64,000 nt of DNA from JAZKHE01 sp040385525 (GCA_040385525.1 JAZKHE010000009.1:124001-188000); one strand, 5' to 3'. Shown: positions 42,435-51,947, counted from the stretch's first letter. Notes: generated by a model from the letters alone, not told the origin. Numbers and translations: made by a program.

Positions 42435-45400
42435 TTGCCCATACTGTTTGTTTGGACTTTAAGTTTGTGCTTTTTTTCATCTGCTTTTGGTCAAGGAAAA
42501 GTTGCCACCGAAGAAGATATTAAAAAAACTGCCAATAAAAATTTTGAAGAACAAAATTACGCAGCAGCACTTCCTATGTATTCTCAGTTATTGAGTTTAA
42601 ATACCAAAGAAGTTTTATACCATTATCGATTTGGCGTTTGTAATTTGTATGCGGGTAAAGATAAAACCAAACCCATTTCTTTTTTAGAGTACGCCGCAAA
42701 AGACCCAAGTACAGATAAAGAAGTATTTTATCATTTAGGACGCGCCTATCATCTCAACTATAAGTTTGGTGAAGCGCTAACCAATTATATAAAGTTTAAA
42801 CAAGTTGCTCCACCAAAATTACTTGAAAAATTAGATGTAGAATTGCAAATTCGGATGTGCAAAAATGGTTTGGAGTTGCTTAAAAACATTAGAGGTTTAT
42901 CTGTAATGGAGAAAAAAGATTTGCGCGATGCTGATTATTTTAGAGCCTACGATTTATCAAAAATAAATGCAAAAGTTATTGTTAAGCCGGACGAGTACAA
43001 AACATCTATTGATAAAAAGAAAAATGAATCATCAGTAATTGTTAGTCGTTTTGATGCCAAAGAACTTTTTTTCTCAAGTTATGGAGAAGTTGGAAATGCT
43101 GGCAAAGATATTTTTAGAGTAACTAAAATGCCCGACGGAAAATGGAGCAAACCTGTAAATGCAGGGAATGTAATTAATACTCCGTATGATGAAGATTATC
43201 CATACTTACATCCTGATGGGCACACTTTTTATTTTTGTTCAAAAGGTCATAATAGCATGGGAGGTTACGATGTATTTCGTTGCGAATATGATACAACAAC
43301 ACAAACATTCACTAATCCAGAAAATGTAGATTTCCCTATCAGTTCAACTGACGATGATATTTTATACATTACAGATAAAGATAATGAAACAGCTTATTTT
43401 TCGTCAAAACGAATTAGTGGCGCAGGCGAAATAACCATTTATAAAGTTAAGGTAGATCGCGTAGCAATGGCTTTGGCTTTGGTAAAAGGAACATTTTCTG
43501 CTGAAGACGAAAGCAAACATCCAAAAGCAAAACTAACGGTTACCAATATAGATAACGGTCGGCAGATAGGTGTTCTTAATTTAAAAGAAGGCGAAGGTAA
43601 GTTTACTTTGTATTTGCCAACAGGTACTAATTATGCTTACAAATTAGAATCGTTAGGTTATGTAACGCAAACCGAAACTGTAAATTTTCCGGAGCAAAGC
43701 GAAATGACAACTTTAGAGCAAAAACTTTTGCTTAAAAAAGAAGGTGGAGCAGATAAACTAATTGTTGTAAATCAATTTAGAACAGCAAGCGATGATGAGA
43801 AAAAGATACTTACCAGTGCTGATGTGCTTCGCCAGCAAGCCGATATAAGTGTGAACTACAATCCAAATCAAGTTAAAGTTGTTGCTGCAAAAAAAGACAC
43901 TACTCCATCTAAAAAAGAAGAGGTTATAAAGTTGGCAGAAAACACAGTTAAAAAATTAGAGCAATCGCAAAGCGAATTAAAAATACAATCCAATGCTTCT
44001 ATGCTTGAAGCCAATGCAAGAAATCAAGAAGCAGAAAAATTAAAAATATTAGTTAAAGAATTAGAAACTAAAGTAGCTACTTTACCCGAAAATCAAAAAG
44101 TTAGCGAATCTCAAAAGTTAGTTGAGTTGCAAGCAAAACAATTGGAACAAGCTCGCGAAGCTTTAGTGGCTTATAACATTGCTAAAGATTTAGAACAGCG
44201 TTTAACAACAACAACTTCTAATTTAAATAAAGAGACATCTTATTTAAGTCAGATAAAAACAGCGTATGCTAAAAACGACAATGCAACATTTGATAAAGCA
44301 GCTGCGCAACACATTAAACTTAATGAAAGCCAAATTTCTGGAACAGATTTTATTGTGAATAGTTTAAATGAAGATCAAAAGAAAAATAAAGAAGAAATTA
44401 ATAAACTAGAAGCAAAAAATGCTAAAATAACCAATGAGATAAATGAAGTTAAGCAAGAAATTGCCGATGCTCAAAAACAAAGCGATGCAAATAAAGACAA
44501 AGCAATTAAAGCAAGTTTTACAAAACAAATTTTTGAATTAAACGAAGAAATTCGTTTAAAAGAAAATAGATTGGGTGAAAGTAATATTGCGATAGCTGAG
44601 CTTACAGAAAAAAATAGAATTGCTGATGATCAAAAACAAATTATTTCTGGCAATAAATTAAAAACTAGTGTGTCACCTGTAAATCCAACCGAATTAGCCG
44701 CATTAACAAAGCAAATGGAAGAGTACAAGCAAAAAGAAATTTTGCAAAGACCAATTATTGTAACAAGACTTAGCACTGGCACAAACACTCAGTTAGCAAC
44801 AGAAGTTACTACAACAACTGTTACATCAACCACTGTAGCAACTACAAAAGTAACTACCACAACACCAACAAATGTTACATCAACAACAGTTGCAACTACA
44901 AAAGTAACTACTACAACCCCAACTAATGTAACATCCACAACAGTTGCTACTACAAAAGTAACTACTACCACACCAACTAATGTTACATCAACAACCGTTG
45001 CAACTACAAAAGTAACTACCACAACACCAACAAATGTTACATCAACAACCGTTGAATCGAATACTGAAATAAAAAATGCAATTACGCAAACTGAACAAAT
45101 CAACACGAACTACACCAATAAACTTGCTGTGGCAGAAAAAATTACAGATGTAAAACAAAAAGAAGAACAAAAAGTTAAACTGTTAAGCGAATGGAATGCA
45201 GAATTAAATAATAACTTAACTCAAATTAATTCTCTATCTGCTACAAATAATTTAACTCCTAATGATAAAAAGTTAATTGAAGAAACGAGGTTAAAATCTG
45301 AGCAAAAAGTAAACGAGAATAAAACGGTAATTTCGGCTTCTACGCAATTGTTAGCTTCCAATAATACTGCAACAAATACAACGAATAATGTAGTGTTAAC

Positions 45401-48227
45401 TGGAACTCCACAGGAAAAAACCAAACAAGCAGAAACTGCAATTGCTAGTATAAATTCAAATTACCAAACTCAACTTACAACTGCAAATAGTATTCAAAAT
45501 AACGAGCAAAAACAAATTGAAAAAAATAAAATTGTAGAAAACTGGAATAAAGATTTGCAGTCAATTGCTACACAGTTAAATACAGTACAAAATTCAACTA
45601 ATGTTAGTGCAGAAGATAAAAAAGCAATTCAAAATAGTATTACACAAATAAATACGCAAACTGCAATTAATAATAGTTCATCAAGTCTAGCTGCAAATAA
45701 AACAAATAATGTAGTTACAAAAGATTCTGCTGTGGCTACAACAGCTATTTCTACTTTTGTACCAAATGATGCTGAGGTTTCTGCTTCTACAAATTCTACA
45801 ATCACAAACTCAGAAGCAAAAGCAGAATTAAAACAAGTTGAAAAATTAAATAAAGAGCGCCAAAACTTTTTAGTTGAGGCGGATAATTTAGATAAAAAAG
45901 CACAAAAAGTTACCAATGCTAGCGAGAAAAAAGATTTAGCAATTCGTTCTAAACAAATGACTGAGCAAGCTAAAGAAAGAGGAGTTGAAGCACAAAAAAC
46001 AAACAGTATTGCTAACGAAATTCAGTATCAAAATAACGATGCTGTTATTCAAAATTATATTGAAGCAAGTAAACAAACCGATGAAAGTAAATTACAAGTT
46101 GCCACTTTAAATGCTGAAGCAAAAAATTATAATACAGAAGCATTTAAGTTTATTATTGATGCAGAAAGCACTTCTGATTTAACTAAAAAAGAAGCCTTGT
46201 ACAAAAAAGCAGCCGATTACGAAAAAGTTGCCTTGAGTAAACAACAAAATGCAATTCAATTATTGAAAGGAAATGATGGTAAATTTAAAATTACAGTTAC
46301 GCCAATTACAGCAATTGCAGTTAAAGAAGAGCGAGTTGAAAAAATTGAAACTGCTAAAAACAATAAAAAACAACTGGGGTTAAATGCACAGTTAAAAGCA
46401 AATGCAGATTCATTAGCTGCTATTGAAAAAGCAAAAAATAGTGCAACAAAAGATTCTACAAATCAATTAGCAATTGCAAATAATAAATCGCCTTTCGATT
46501 CTACTTCAACTACAAAAGTTCAAAAAACACAAGATTATAACAATTACATTGTTTTAAAAAATGAAGCGAAATTGGTTGAAAATAAATCAGTAGAGCAACA
46601 AAAACAAGCGGAAGAATACAGAGCGAAATCAAACGAATATTCTACTTCAGCAAAAGATTTTGATGCAATTGCAAGCGCAACAACAGATGCAACTCAAAAA
46701 AATCAAGCATTGCAGAAAGCAAATGTTGCTCGCACAAATCAAAACCGATTTACTGTAATGGCTGATAGTGTTAGTCAGTTAGCACAAAACAATAATAACG
46801 AAGCCATTGCAAAAAATACCGAAGCCGAAACATTTTTACAACAGTTAGATAAAGATTTGTATGAAAAAGCTGTAACTGCTTACAATCAACAAAATAAAAC
46901 AACTAACGCTAACAACACAGTTGTTACAAGTAATACAAATACTGTTGCTAGTACTGAAACTCCAATAGAAGTAACTCAGTTGGTAAATGAAAAGAATGAA
47001 TTAAAAACTGAAAAAGTTTTTGAGCAAGCAAAAGCACCTGTTTATTCTTCAGTAAAACCAATTCCTATAGATCCAAAATTACCATCGGGTATTGTGTTTA
47101 AAGTTCAAATTGGTGCGTTTAGAAATCCAATTCCTGCTGATTTATTTCAAGGTTTTAATCCTGTAATGGGCGAAACTACTCCAAATGGAATTACTCGTTA
47201 TACCGCTGGTTTTTTCAAAAATTTTGAAGGCGCTAATCAAGCGCGAAGAGAAATTAATGGTTTAGGTTATCGCGATGCTTTTGTGGTTGCTTTCTGTAAC
47301 GGAAAAAGAATTCCCGTAGAGCAAGCGCAAGAATTTGTGCGTAAAGGTGTTTCTTGCGATGGTCAACAATTGGCCGCAAACACTACTGTTAGCAATGCAA
47401 CTAACACAACAGCCAATAATGCTAACACAACAAATTTAACTAATACAAACAACACAACAACAGTAAATAATACAACAACAACAGCTACGGTAACAAACAG
47501 AACTAATGTAGCACAAGCCACCGAATTAAATAAAGTGCAAGGTTTGTTGTATACAGTTCAGGTTGGCGTATATGCACGACCCGTTACATCTGATAGATTG
47601 TTTAATATAATTCCGTTATATGTTGCAGTTGCTGATAATGGGTATTTACGTTATTCATCAGGTATTTACAACAATACTGATGCCGCTAATCAAGCGCGTA
47701 ATTATATTGTAAACGTTGGCATTAAAGATGCTTTTGTTGTTGCTTATTATAACGGAAAAAGAATTTCTGTAGCAGAAGCTAAACAATTAGAAGCGCAACA
47801 AGGTGCTTCTGTTTATGCTAGTACGGCATCTGCAAACACTCAACCAACAAGAGGTACTGCCCCTGCAGCAATTAGTAATTTAAACACCACAACTGTTACA
47901 TCAACAAATGTTGCCACAACTACAACTGCTGTTGAAACAGTTAAACCGCAAATAGTTTATAAAGTTCAAATTGGTGCATTTAAAGAAGAAGTGCCTTTAG
48001 ATAAAGCAAAAATTTTCTTTAACCTTTCTATGAAAGGCCCAATTGCAAACTATGTTACCGACGAAAAAGTTACTATCTTTACATTCGGTAGTTTTACAGA
48101 TTACGAAACTGCAAATTCCTCTAAAAACGATATGATTAACGAAGGTTTAAGCGATGCTTTTGTGGTTGCATACAGTAACGGAAATAAAATTACAATTGAA
48201 GAAGCCAAACGATTAAATGGAAAATAA
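42435..48227 (+). CDS. 1930-residue TPR / PD40 / coiled-coil protein with three C-terminal SPOR-like domains
   Basis: After an N-terminal hydrophobic export signal ending SAFGQ come TPR-like helices (about 25-150), PD40 propeller strands (about 195-330; DIFRVTKMPDGKWSKPVN, GGYDVFRCEYD), a carboxypeptidase-regulatory-like beta domain (about 345-425), Gln/Lys-rich coiled coils (about 480-770), a Thr/Val repeat tract (about 791-873), and more coiled coil. Three SPOR-like domains (near 1550, 1702 and 1838), each opening FKVQIGAF, YTVQVGVY or YKVQIGAF and closing with DAFVVA-Y/F, finish the chain. SPOR domains bind stem-peptide-free peptidoglycan. The front half repeats the order of the PorE-like gene. 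No ATG starts the frame; TTG 42435 or ATT 42396/42399 are the options. clpS follows immediately. Confidence 0.83.
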   Translation: MPILFVWTLSLCFFSSAFGQGKVATEEDIKKTANKNFEEQNYAAALPMYSQLLSLNTKEVLYHYRFGVCNLYAGKDKTKPISFLEYAAKDPSTDKEVFYHLGRAYHLNYKFGEALTNYIKFKQVAPPKLLEKLDVELQIRMCKNGLELLKNIRGLSVMEKKDLRDADYFRAYDLSKINAKVIVKPDEYKTSIDKKKNESSVIVSRFDAKELFFSSYGEVGNAGKDIFRVTKMPDGKWSKPVNAGNVINTPYDEDYPYLHPDGHTFYFCSKGHNSMGGYDVFRCEYDTTTQTFTNPENVDFPISSTDDDILYITDKDNETAYFSSKRISGAGEITIYKVKVDRVAMALALVKGTFSAEDESKHPKAKLTVTNIDNGRQIGVLNLKEGEGKFTLYLPTGTNYAYKLESLGYVTQTETVNFPEQSEMTTLEQKLLLKKEGGADKLIVVNQFRTASDDEKKILTSADVLRQQADISVNYNPNQVKVVAAKKDTTPSKKEEVIKLAENTVKKLEQSQSELKIQSNASMLEANARNQEAEKLKILVKELETKVATLPENQKVSESQKLVELQAKQLEQAREALVAYNIAKDLEQRLTTTTSNLNKETSYLSQIKTAYAKNDNATFDKAAAQHIKLNESQISGTDFIVNSLNEDQKKNKEEINKLEAKNAKITNEINEVKQEIADAQKQSDANKDKAIKASFTKQIFELNEEIRLKENRLGESNIAIAELTEKNRIADDQKQIISGNKLKTSVSPVNPTELAALTKQMEEYKQKEILQRPIIVTRLSTGTNTQLATEVTTTTVTSTTVATTKVTTTTPTNVTSTTVATTKVTTTTPTNVTSTTVATTKVTTTTPTNVTSTTVATTKVTTTTPTNVTSTTVESNTEIKNAITQTEQINTNYTNKLAVAEKITDVKQKEEQKVKLLSEWNAELNNNLTQINSLSATNNLTPNDKKLIEETRLKSEQKVNENKTVISASTQLLASNNTATNTTNNVVLTGTPQEKTKQAETAIASINSNYQTQLTTANSIQNNEQKQIEKNKIVENWNKDLQSIATQLNTVQNSTNVSAEDKKAIQNSITQINTQTAINNSSSSLAANKTNNVVTKDSAVATTAISTFVPNDAEVSASTNSTITNSEAKAELKQVEKLNKERQNFLVEADNLDKKAQKVTNASEKKDLAIRSKQMTEQAKERGVEAQKTNSIANEIQYQNNDAVIQNYIEASKQTDESKLQVATLNAEAKNYNTEAFKFIIDAESTSDLTKKEALYKKAADYEKVALSKQQNAIQLLKGNDGKFKITVTPITAIAVKEERVEKIETAKNNKKQLGLNAQLKANADSLAAIEKAKNSATKDSTNQLAIANNKSPFDSTSTTKVQKTQDYNNYIVLKNEAKLVENKSVEQQKQAEEYRAKSNEYSTSAKDFDAIASATTDATQKNQALQKANVARTNQNRFTVMADSVSQLAQNNNNEAIAKNTEAETFLQQLDKDLYEKAVTAYNQQNKTTNANNTVVTSNTNTVASTETPIEVTQLVNEKNELKTEKVFEQAKAPVYSSVKPIPIDPKLPSGIVFKVQIGAFRNPIPADLFQGFNPVMGETTPNGITRYTAGFFKNFEGANQARREINGLGYRDAFVVAFCNGKRIPVEQAQEFVRKGVSCDGQQLAANTTVSNATNTTANNANTTNLTNTNNTTTVNNTTTTATVTNRTNVAQATELNKVQGLLYTVQVGVYARPVTSDRLFNIIPLYVAVADNGYLRYSSGIYNNTDAANQARNYIVNVGIKDAFVVAYYNGKRISVAEAKQLEAQQGASVYASTASANTQPTRGTAPAAISNLNTTTVTSTNVATTTTAVETVKPQIVYKVQIGAFKEEVPLDKAKIFFNLSMKGPIANYVTDEKVTIFTFGSFTDYETANSSKNDMINEGLSDAFVVAYSNGNKITIEEAKRLNGK
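44805..45053 (+). repeat. in-frame 54-bp minisatellite coding Thr-rich repeats
   Basis: Units start at 44850, 44904, 44958 and 45012, each coding VTTTTPTNVTSTTVATTK (the last unit cut short), preceded by a 45-bp copy at 44805 that lacks three codons. Third positions vary between copies. Copy number can change without shifting the frame. Confidence 0.9.
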
Positions 48228-48228
48228 A

Positions 48229-48528
48229 ATGAACACTCAAAATTTTAATTGCTCTACCGATACGCAAGTTTTGGAAAGAGAAGAAACAAAAACTGCATCG
48301 ATAACCAAATATGGTTTAATAATTTATAACGATGATGTAAACACTTTCGATCATGTTATAGAAACTTTAATTGATGTTTGCGGACATGATAGTGTGCAAG
48401 CAGAACAATGTACTATGTTAATTCACTACAAAGGAAAGTGCGATGTTAAACATGGTTCGTTTAAAGAACTTTCGCCAATGTGCGAAGAGATATTAAGAAG
48501 AGGAATTTCTGCAAAAATTGAAAAATAA
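48229..48528 (+). CDS. clpS: ATP-dependent Clp protease adaptor ClpS
   Basis: A ClpS protein of 99 residues from the ATG at 48229 (an ATG four codons earlier overlaps the previous gene). The core reads YGLIIYNDDVNTFDHVIETL, with the NDD and T-F elements that form the N-degron pocket, followed by EQCTMLIHYKGKCDVKHG. It delivers proteins with destabilising N-terminal residues to ClpAP. It starts 1 base after the stop of the giant SPOR gene and 1 base before the M48 protease, so it lies in an operon. Confidence 0.92.
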   Translation: MNTQNFNCSTDTQVLEREETKTASITKYGLIIYNDDVNTFDHVIETLIDVCGHDSVQAEQCTMLIHYKGKCDVKHGSFKELSPMCEEILRRGISAKIEK

Positions 48529-48529
48529 A

Positions 48530-49324
48530 ATGAAAAAAGTAGTTGTAATTTTTGTATTGAGTTTGATAATTTATTCATGCTCAAAAGTCCCTGTAACAGG
48601 TCGCCGTCAGTTGCACATGTTGCCAGAAAGCACTTTAATGGGAATGAGTTTAACGAGTTACCGTCAGTTTTTATCAGAAAATAAAATTGTAACAAGTAGC
48701 GAAGTAAATGCTGCAATGGTAAAAAAAGTAGGGCAAAAAATTGCAGCTGCGGTTGAGTTATATTTAAGACAAAAAAAACAAACCAAACGAGTTAAAAATT
48801 TTAAGTGGGAATTTAATTTAGTACACGACCCAACAGTAAATGCTTGGTGTATGCCTGGCGGAAAAGTTGTTGTTTACACAGGTTTACTTCCTGTTACGCA
48901 AACTGAAGCTGGTTTGGCTGTTGTTATGGGACACGAAATTGCACACGCAATTGCTCGCCATGGTAACGAACGTATGAGTCAAGGTTTGATAGTACAAGCT
49001 GGTGGTATTGGTTTATCGGTTGCTATGTCACAAAAACCACAACTAACTCAAAATATTTTTAATCAAGCTTACGGATTAGGTTCTACGCTCGGAACCTTAG
49101 GTTACTCTCGCAAACACGAAAGCGAAGCCGATAAAATAGGATTAATTTTTTCAGCAATGGCTGGTTACGATCCAAACGAAGCAATTCCTTTTTGGCAACG
49201 TATGTCTAAAATGGGTGGAGGCGGAGCACCACAATTGTTAAGCACGCATCCGAGCGACGAAACACGTATAAAAGATTTAAAAGCTTTTATGCCCCAAGCA
49301 ATGAAATATTATAAGAAACCTTAA
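48530..49324 (+). CDS. M48 family zinc metalloprotease lipoprotein
   Basis: From the ATG at 48530 the protein has 264 residues. A short lipoprotein signal ends at LIIYSC, with the Cys at residue 17, followed by SKVPVTGRRQL. The zinc site is MGHEIAH (His135, Glu136, His139) and the third ligand is in HESEADKIG (Glu197). The fold is that of LoiP/BepA-type periplasmic M48 proteases, which act on outer-membrane proteins. C-terminal STHPSDETRIKDL is typical. A TTG four codons earlier overlaps clpS and is less likely. Confidence 0.9.
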   Translation: MKKVVVIFVLSLIIYSCSKVPVTGRRQLHMLPESTLMGMSLTSYRQFLSENKIVTSSEVNAAMVKKVGQKIAAAVELYLRQKKQTKRVKNFKWEFNLVHDPTVNAWCMPGGKVVVYTGLLPVTQTEAGLAVVMGHEIAHAIARHGNERMSQGLIVQAGGIGLSVAMSQKPQLTQNIFNQAYGLGSTLGTLGYSRKHESEADKIGLIFSAMAGYDPNEAIPFWQRMSKMGGGGAPQLLSTHPSDETRIKDLKAFMPQAMKYYKKP

Positions 49325-49388
49325 CAATATTTCTCTTGTTTTTTTCATAAATAGTTGTAATTTAGCTTAAACTTTAATAAGATATATT

Positions 49389-50018
49389 ATGAAAAATTTA
49401 TTAAAATTATTGACTTTACTTTTGATTTCTCAAGTAGCATTTGCTCAAAGTAATTCTGGCTACGATAATGTAGAATCATTTAATGTATATAAAAAAGATT
49501 GGGCTTTAGTTAAGCAAAATGGCAAACTAGGTTTTGTTGATAAAATGGGTAATGAAATTGTAAAACCTATTTATGACAAAATAGAAATGTTTAATCTTTA
49601 TAAAAAAGGTTGGGCACTAGTTGAACAAGATGGTAAATTAGGTTTTATAGATAATCAAGGAAATGAAGTTGTAAAACCAGTTTACGATAAAATACAAATG
49701 TTTGACCTTTATAAAAAAGAATGGGCGCTTGTTGAAAAAGATGGTAAATTAGGTTTTATAGATAACCAAGGAAATGAAATTGTAAAACCAATTTATGATA
49801 AAATTGATATGTTTGGACTTTACAAAAAAGAATGGGCACTTGTGCAACAAAATGGTAAATTAGGTTTTATTGATAATTTTGGAAATGAAGTAGTTAACAC
49901 TAAATACGACCAAATAGATATGTTTGGGATTTTCAAAAAAAATTGGGCACAAGTTAAGTTAGATAACAAACTTTTTTTTATTGATAATTTTGGAAACGAA
50001 ATGTTATCTGGATTTTAA
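49389..50018 (+). CDS. small secreted WG-repeat protein
   Basis: A 209-residue exported protein (signal peptide MKNLLKLLTLLLISQVAFA). The mature part is five copies of a ~35-residue WG-type unit, e.g. KKEWALVEKDGKLGFIDNQG then NEIVKPIYDKI-x-MF. The copies are much more alike, also at DNA level, than in the two large WG proteins, and here Trp precedes A-L-V while the usual WG position reads LG. The last copy has diverged (KLDNKLFFIDN). It is followed after 8 bases by a TPR protein gene, probably in one transcript. Confidence 0.85.
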   Translation: MKNLLKLLTLLLISQVAFAQSNSGYDNVESFNVYKKDWALVKQNGKLGFVDKMGNEIVKPIYDKIEMFNLYKKGWALVEQDGKLGFIDNQGNEVVKPVYDKIQMFDLYKKEWALVEKDGKLGFIDNQGNEIVKPIYDKIDMFGLYKKEWALVQQNGKLGFIDNFGNEVVNTKYDQIDMFGIFKKNWAQVKLDNKLFFIDNFGNEMLSGF

Positions 50019-50026
50019 GTCAATTT

Positions 50027-51256
50027 ATGAGATTTTGTAAAACTTTTTTTCTTTTATTTGTTTCATTTCAAATTCAATTATTTGCTCAGCCCGCTTATGT
50101 TTCAGTTGAACAAGGCGAAGAAAAATTTAACGAAAACAAAATTACCGAAGCTTATGCTTTGTTTGAAAAAGCAATTGCAAAAGAAAAAGATAATTTTGAA
50201 GCTTACACATGGCGTGGACGTTGTTATATTGCTCAAAACAAACCCGATTTAGCTATAGCCGATTTTTCGCAAGCGATAAAACTCAACAAAGATTTTCAAA
50301 AACCGTACTTTTATAGAGGCACTTTGTATGCAAATGCTAAAGAATACAAAAAAGCAATCGACGATTTTTCTACACTTCTAAAACTAAATCCAAAATACGT
50401 TGATGCCTATATACAAAGAGGTTTGTGCTATTCTAAAAACAACCAAAAAGATTTAGCCTTAGCCGATTTAAATAAGTGTATTGAGCAAAACGCAAAAAGT
50501 GCAGATGTGTTTTATAACCGCGGATTGATTTATAAAGAAATGGCAAAAGATGAAGAAGCCATAAAAGATTTTACGCAAACCATTGCCATTAAAACCGATT
50601 ATTCTGGAGCCTATTTTAACAGAGCATTAATTTATCAAAAGCAAAATAAATACGCCCAAGCTGTTGCCGATTATACCAAAACTATTGACTATAGAAACAC
50701 TGCTGATGTGGTTTATATTAACAGAGCAACTTGTAACGAAGCGTTAAGTAAATTTGATGATGCACTAAAAGATTACAATCGTTTGTTAGACGAAGTAAAA
50801 AGTAAAGATGCAAGTTTGTATACCAAACGCGGAATTATTAAATCTAAAAAAGCATTGTATGCAGAGGCTGTAAAAGATTTTAACAAAGCAGTTACAGCTA
50901 ATAAAACAGATTTAACAGCATTATACGAGCGCGGAATGGCTAACTACAAACAAGGTAAAGCAAAATTCCCAGTAGCAAATATCGATTTTAATAAGTGTAT
51001 TGAATTAAAAGCAGATATGCACGAAGCCTATTATGGTTTAGCTTCTGTTTTGTTTGAACAACAAAAGTTTCAACCAGCCATTGATAATTTAAACAAAGCC
51101 ATTAAGATTAAAGAAGAAGGCAATTATTTGTATTTAAGAAGCAAATGTTTTTATAAAATCGAAAATAAAAACGCATGTTGTTCAGATTTAAAAAGAGCCG
51201 CCGATTTAAACCATCCCGAAGCAAAAAAAGACGCTAAAACAATTTGTTTTTATTAG
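50027..51256 (+). CDS. secreted tetratricopeptide repeat protein
   Basis: A 409-residue exported protein (signal peptide ends QIQLFAQ). It consists of about ten TPR units of 34 residues, e.g. EAYTWRGRCYIAQNKPDLAI then ADFSQAIKL, and KPYFYRGTLYANAKEYKKAI then DDFSTLLKL, up to the C-terminal KNACCSDLKRAADL cap. It probably acts as a periplasmic scaffold for protein-protein contacts. It lies 8 bases after the small WG gene. The next gene has its own promoter, which starts inside the last codons of this one. Confidence 0.87.
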   Translation: MRFCKTFFLLFVSFQIQLFAQPAYVSVEQGEEKFNENKITEAYALFEKAIAKEKDNFEAYTWRGRCYIAQNKPDLAIADFSQAIKLNKDFQKPYFYRGTLYANAKEYKKAIDDFSTLLKLNPKYVDAYIQRGLCYSKNNQKDLALADLNKCIEQNAKSADVFYNRGLIYKEMAKDEEAIKDFTQTIAIKTDYSGAYFNRALIYQKQNKYAQAVADYTKTIDYRNTADVVYINRATCNEALSKFDDALKDYNRLLDEVKSKDASLYTKRGIIKSKKALYAEAVKDFNKAVTANKTDLTALYERGMANYKQGKAKFPVANIDFNKCIELKADMHEAYYGLASVLFEQQKFQPAIDNLNKAIKIKEEGNYLYLRSKCFYKIENKNACCSDLKRAADLNHPEAKKDAKTICFY

Positions 51257-51271
51257 GATTTTGTATCTTTG
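51243..51271 (+). promoter_or_regulatory. promoter (TTTG-N17-TATCTTTG) of lipocalin-like gene 1
   Basis: TTTG at 51243-51246 and TATCTTTG at 51264-51271 fit the Bacteroidota -33/-7 consensus with a 17-base spacer. Transcription would start about 18 bases before the ATG at 51296. Confidence 0.65.
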
Positions 51272-51295
51272 TACAAACCATAAAAACAAATTACC

Positions 51296-51700
51296 ATGAA
51301 AAAATTAGTAGTATTATTATTTGCAGCAACTATGTTGTTAGCTTGTAGCAAAGAAAAAAAATTAGCGCGTCGTTTAGATGGAATTTGGACTGTAACTGAA
51401 ATGAAAAGCACTTTTGGAAGTGTTAGCTATTCTGTAGCAAATCCGGGCACTATTGAGTTTAAAAAAGATGGAACTGGTAAAAACAACTTTTCTTACTTAG
51501 ATCCAAGTGGAGATAAAGTTAATGATAGCGAATCGTTTAAATGGACAAACACTGAAAACACTGTAACCATTAATGGTAATTCAAATTCAAGTTTTGGTTC
51601 TACCACTGTTTGGACTGTTGATAACAACGAGAAAAAAGAACAAAAATGGACTGCTAATTATGGTGTTGCTTCAGTAACGCTTACAATGACCAAAAATTAA
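51296..51700 (+). CDS. lipocalin-like lipoprotein, copy 1
   Basis: A 134-residue lipoprotein with lipobox MLLAC (Cys17) and SKEKKLARRLDGIWTVTEMK, the usual opening of lipocalin-like small lipoproteins of Bacteroidota. The rest is a string of beta strands (TIEFKKDGTGKNNFSY, NTVTINGNSNSSFGST, KKEQKWTANYG). Ligand and function are unknown. The next gene is a close paralogue, and even the terminators resemble each other, so the whole unit was duplicated in tandem. Confidence 0.82.
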   Translation: MKKLVVLLFAATMLLACSKEKKLARRLDGIWTVTEMKSTFGSVSYSVANPGTIEFKKDGTGKNNFSYLDPSGDKVNDSESFKWTNTENTVTINGNSNSSFGSTTVWTVDNNEKKEQKWTANYGVASVTLTMTKN

Positions 51701-51720
51701 TTTCAAAATAATAAATAAAA

Positions 51721-51747
51721 AAGGCTCCAAATTTTGGAGCCTTTTTT
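51721..51747 (+). terminator. terminator of lipocalin-like gene 1
   Basis: A perfect 10-bp stem AAGGCTCCAA/TTGGAGCCTT (51721-51730 with 51734-51743) around ATT is followed by more T. It starts 20 bases after the stop. Confidence 0.9.
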
Positions 51748-51898
51748 TATGCTTTTTTGTTTGTAAACATTAGTTCTAAAAATTATTATTTGTTTGTAAA
51801 ACTCATTGTTTTGTATTTCCAAACACACAAATACTGTTATAAATGTAAATTATGTAACTTTTATATTTTATATGTAACACATAAAAATAATGTGAGCT

Positions 51899-51906
51899 TA
51901 CTTTTG
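51899..51906 (+). promoter_or_regulatory. -7 element (TACTTTTG) of lipocalin-like gene 2
   Basis: TACTTTTG matches TAnnTTTG and lies 41 bases before the ATG at 51948. The -33 region is only TTTTA-like. The second copy therefore appears to have its own promoter. Confidence 0.5.
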
Positions 51907-51947
51907 TACTGTGAAAATTAATTCACAAAAAGTAAATTATAAAGATT

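Noticed and set aside
44789..45106. Antisense open frame of 105 residues opposite the Thr repeat tract
   Set aside because: It is the mirror of the 54-bp repeats (Val/Thr only), has no own start context, and lies wholly inside a well-supported gene.
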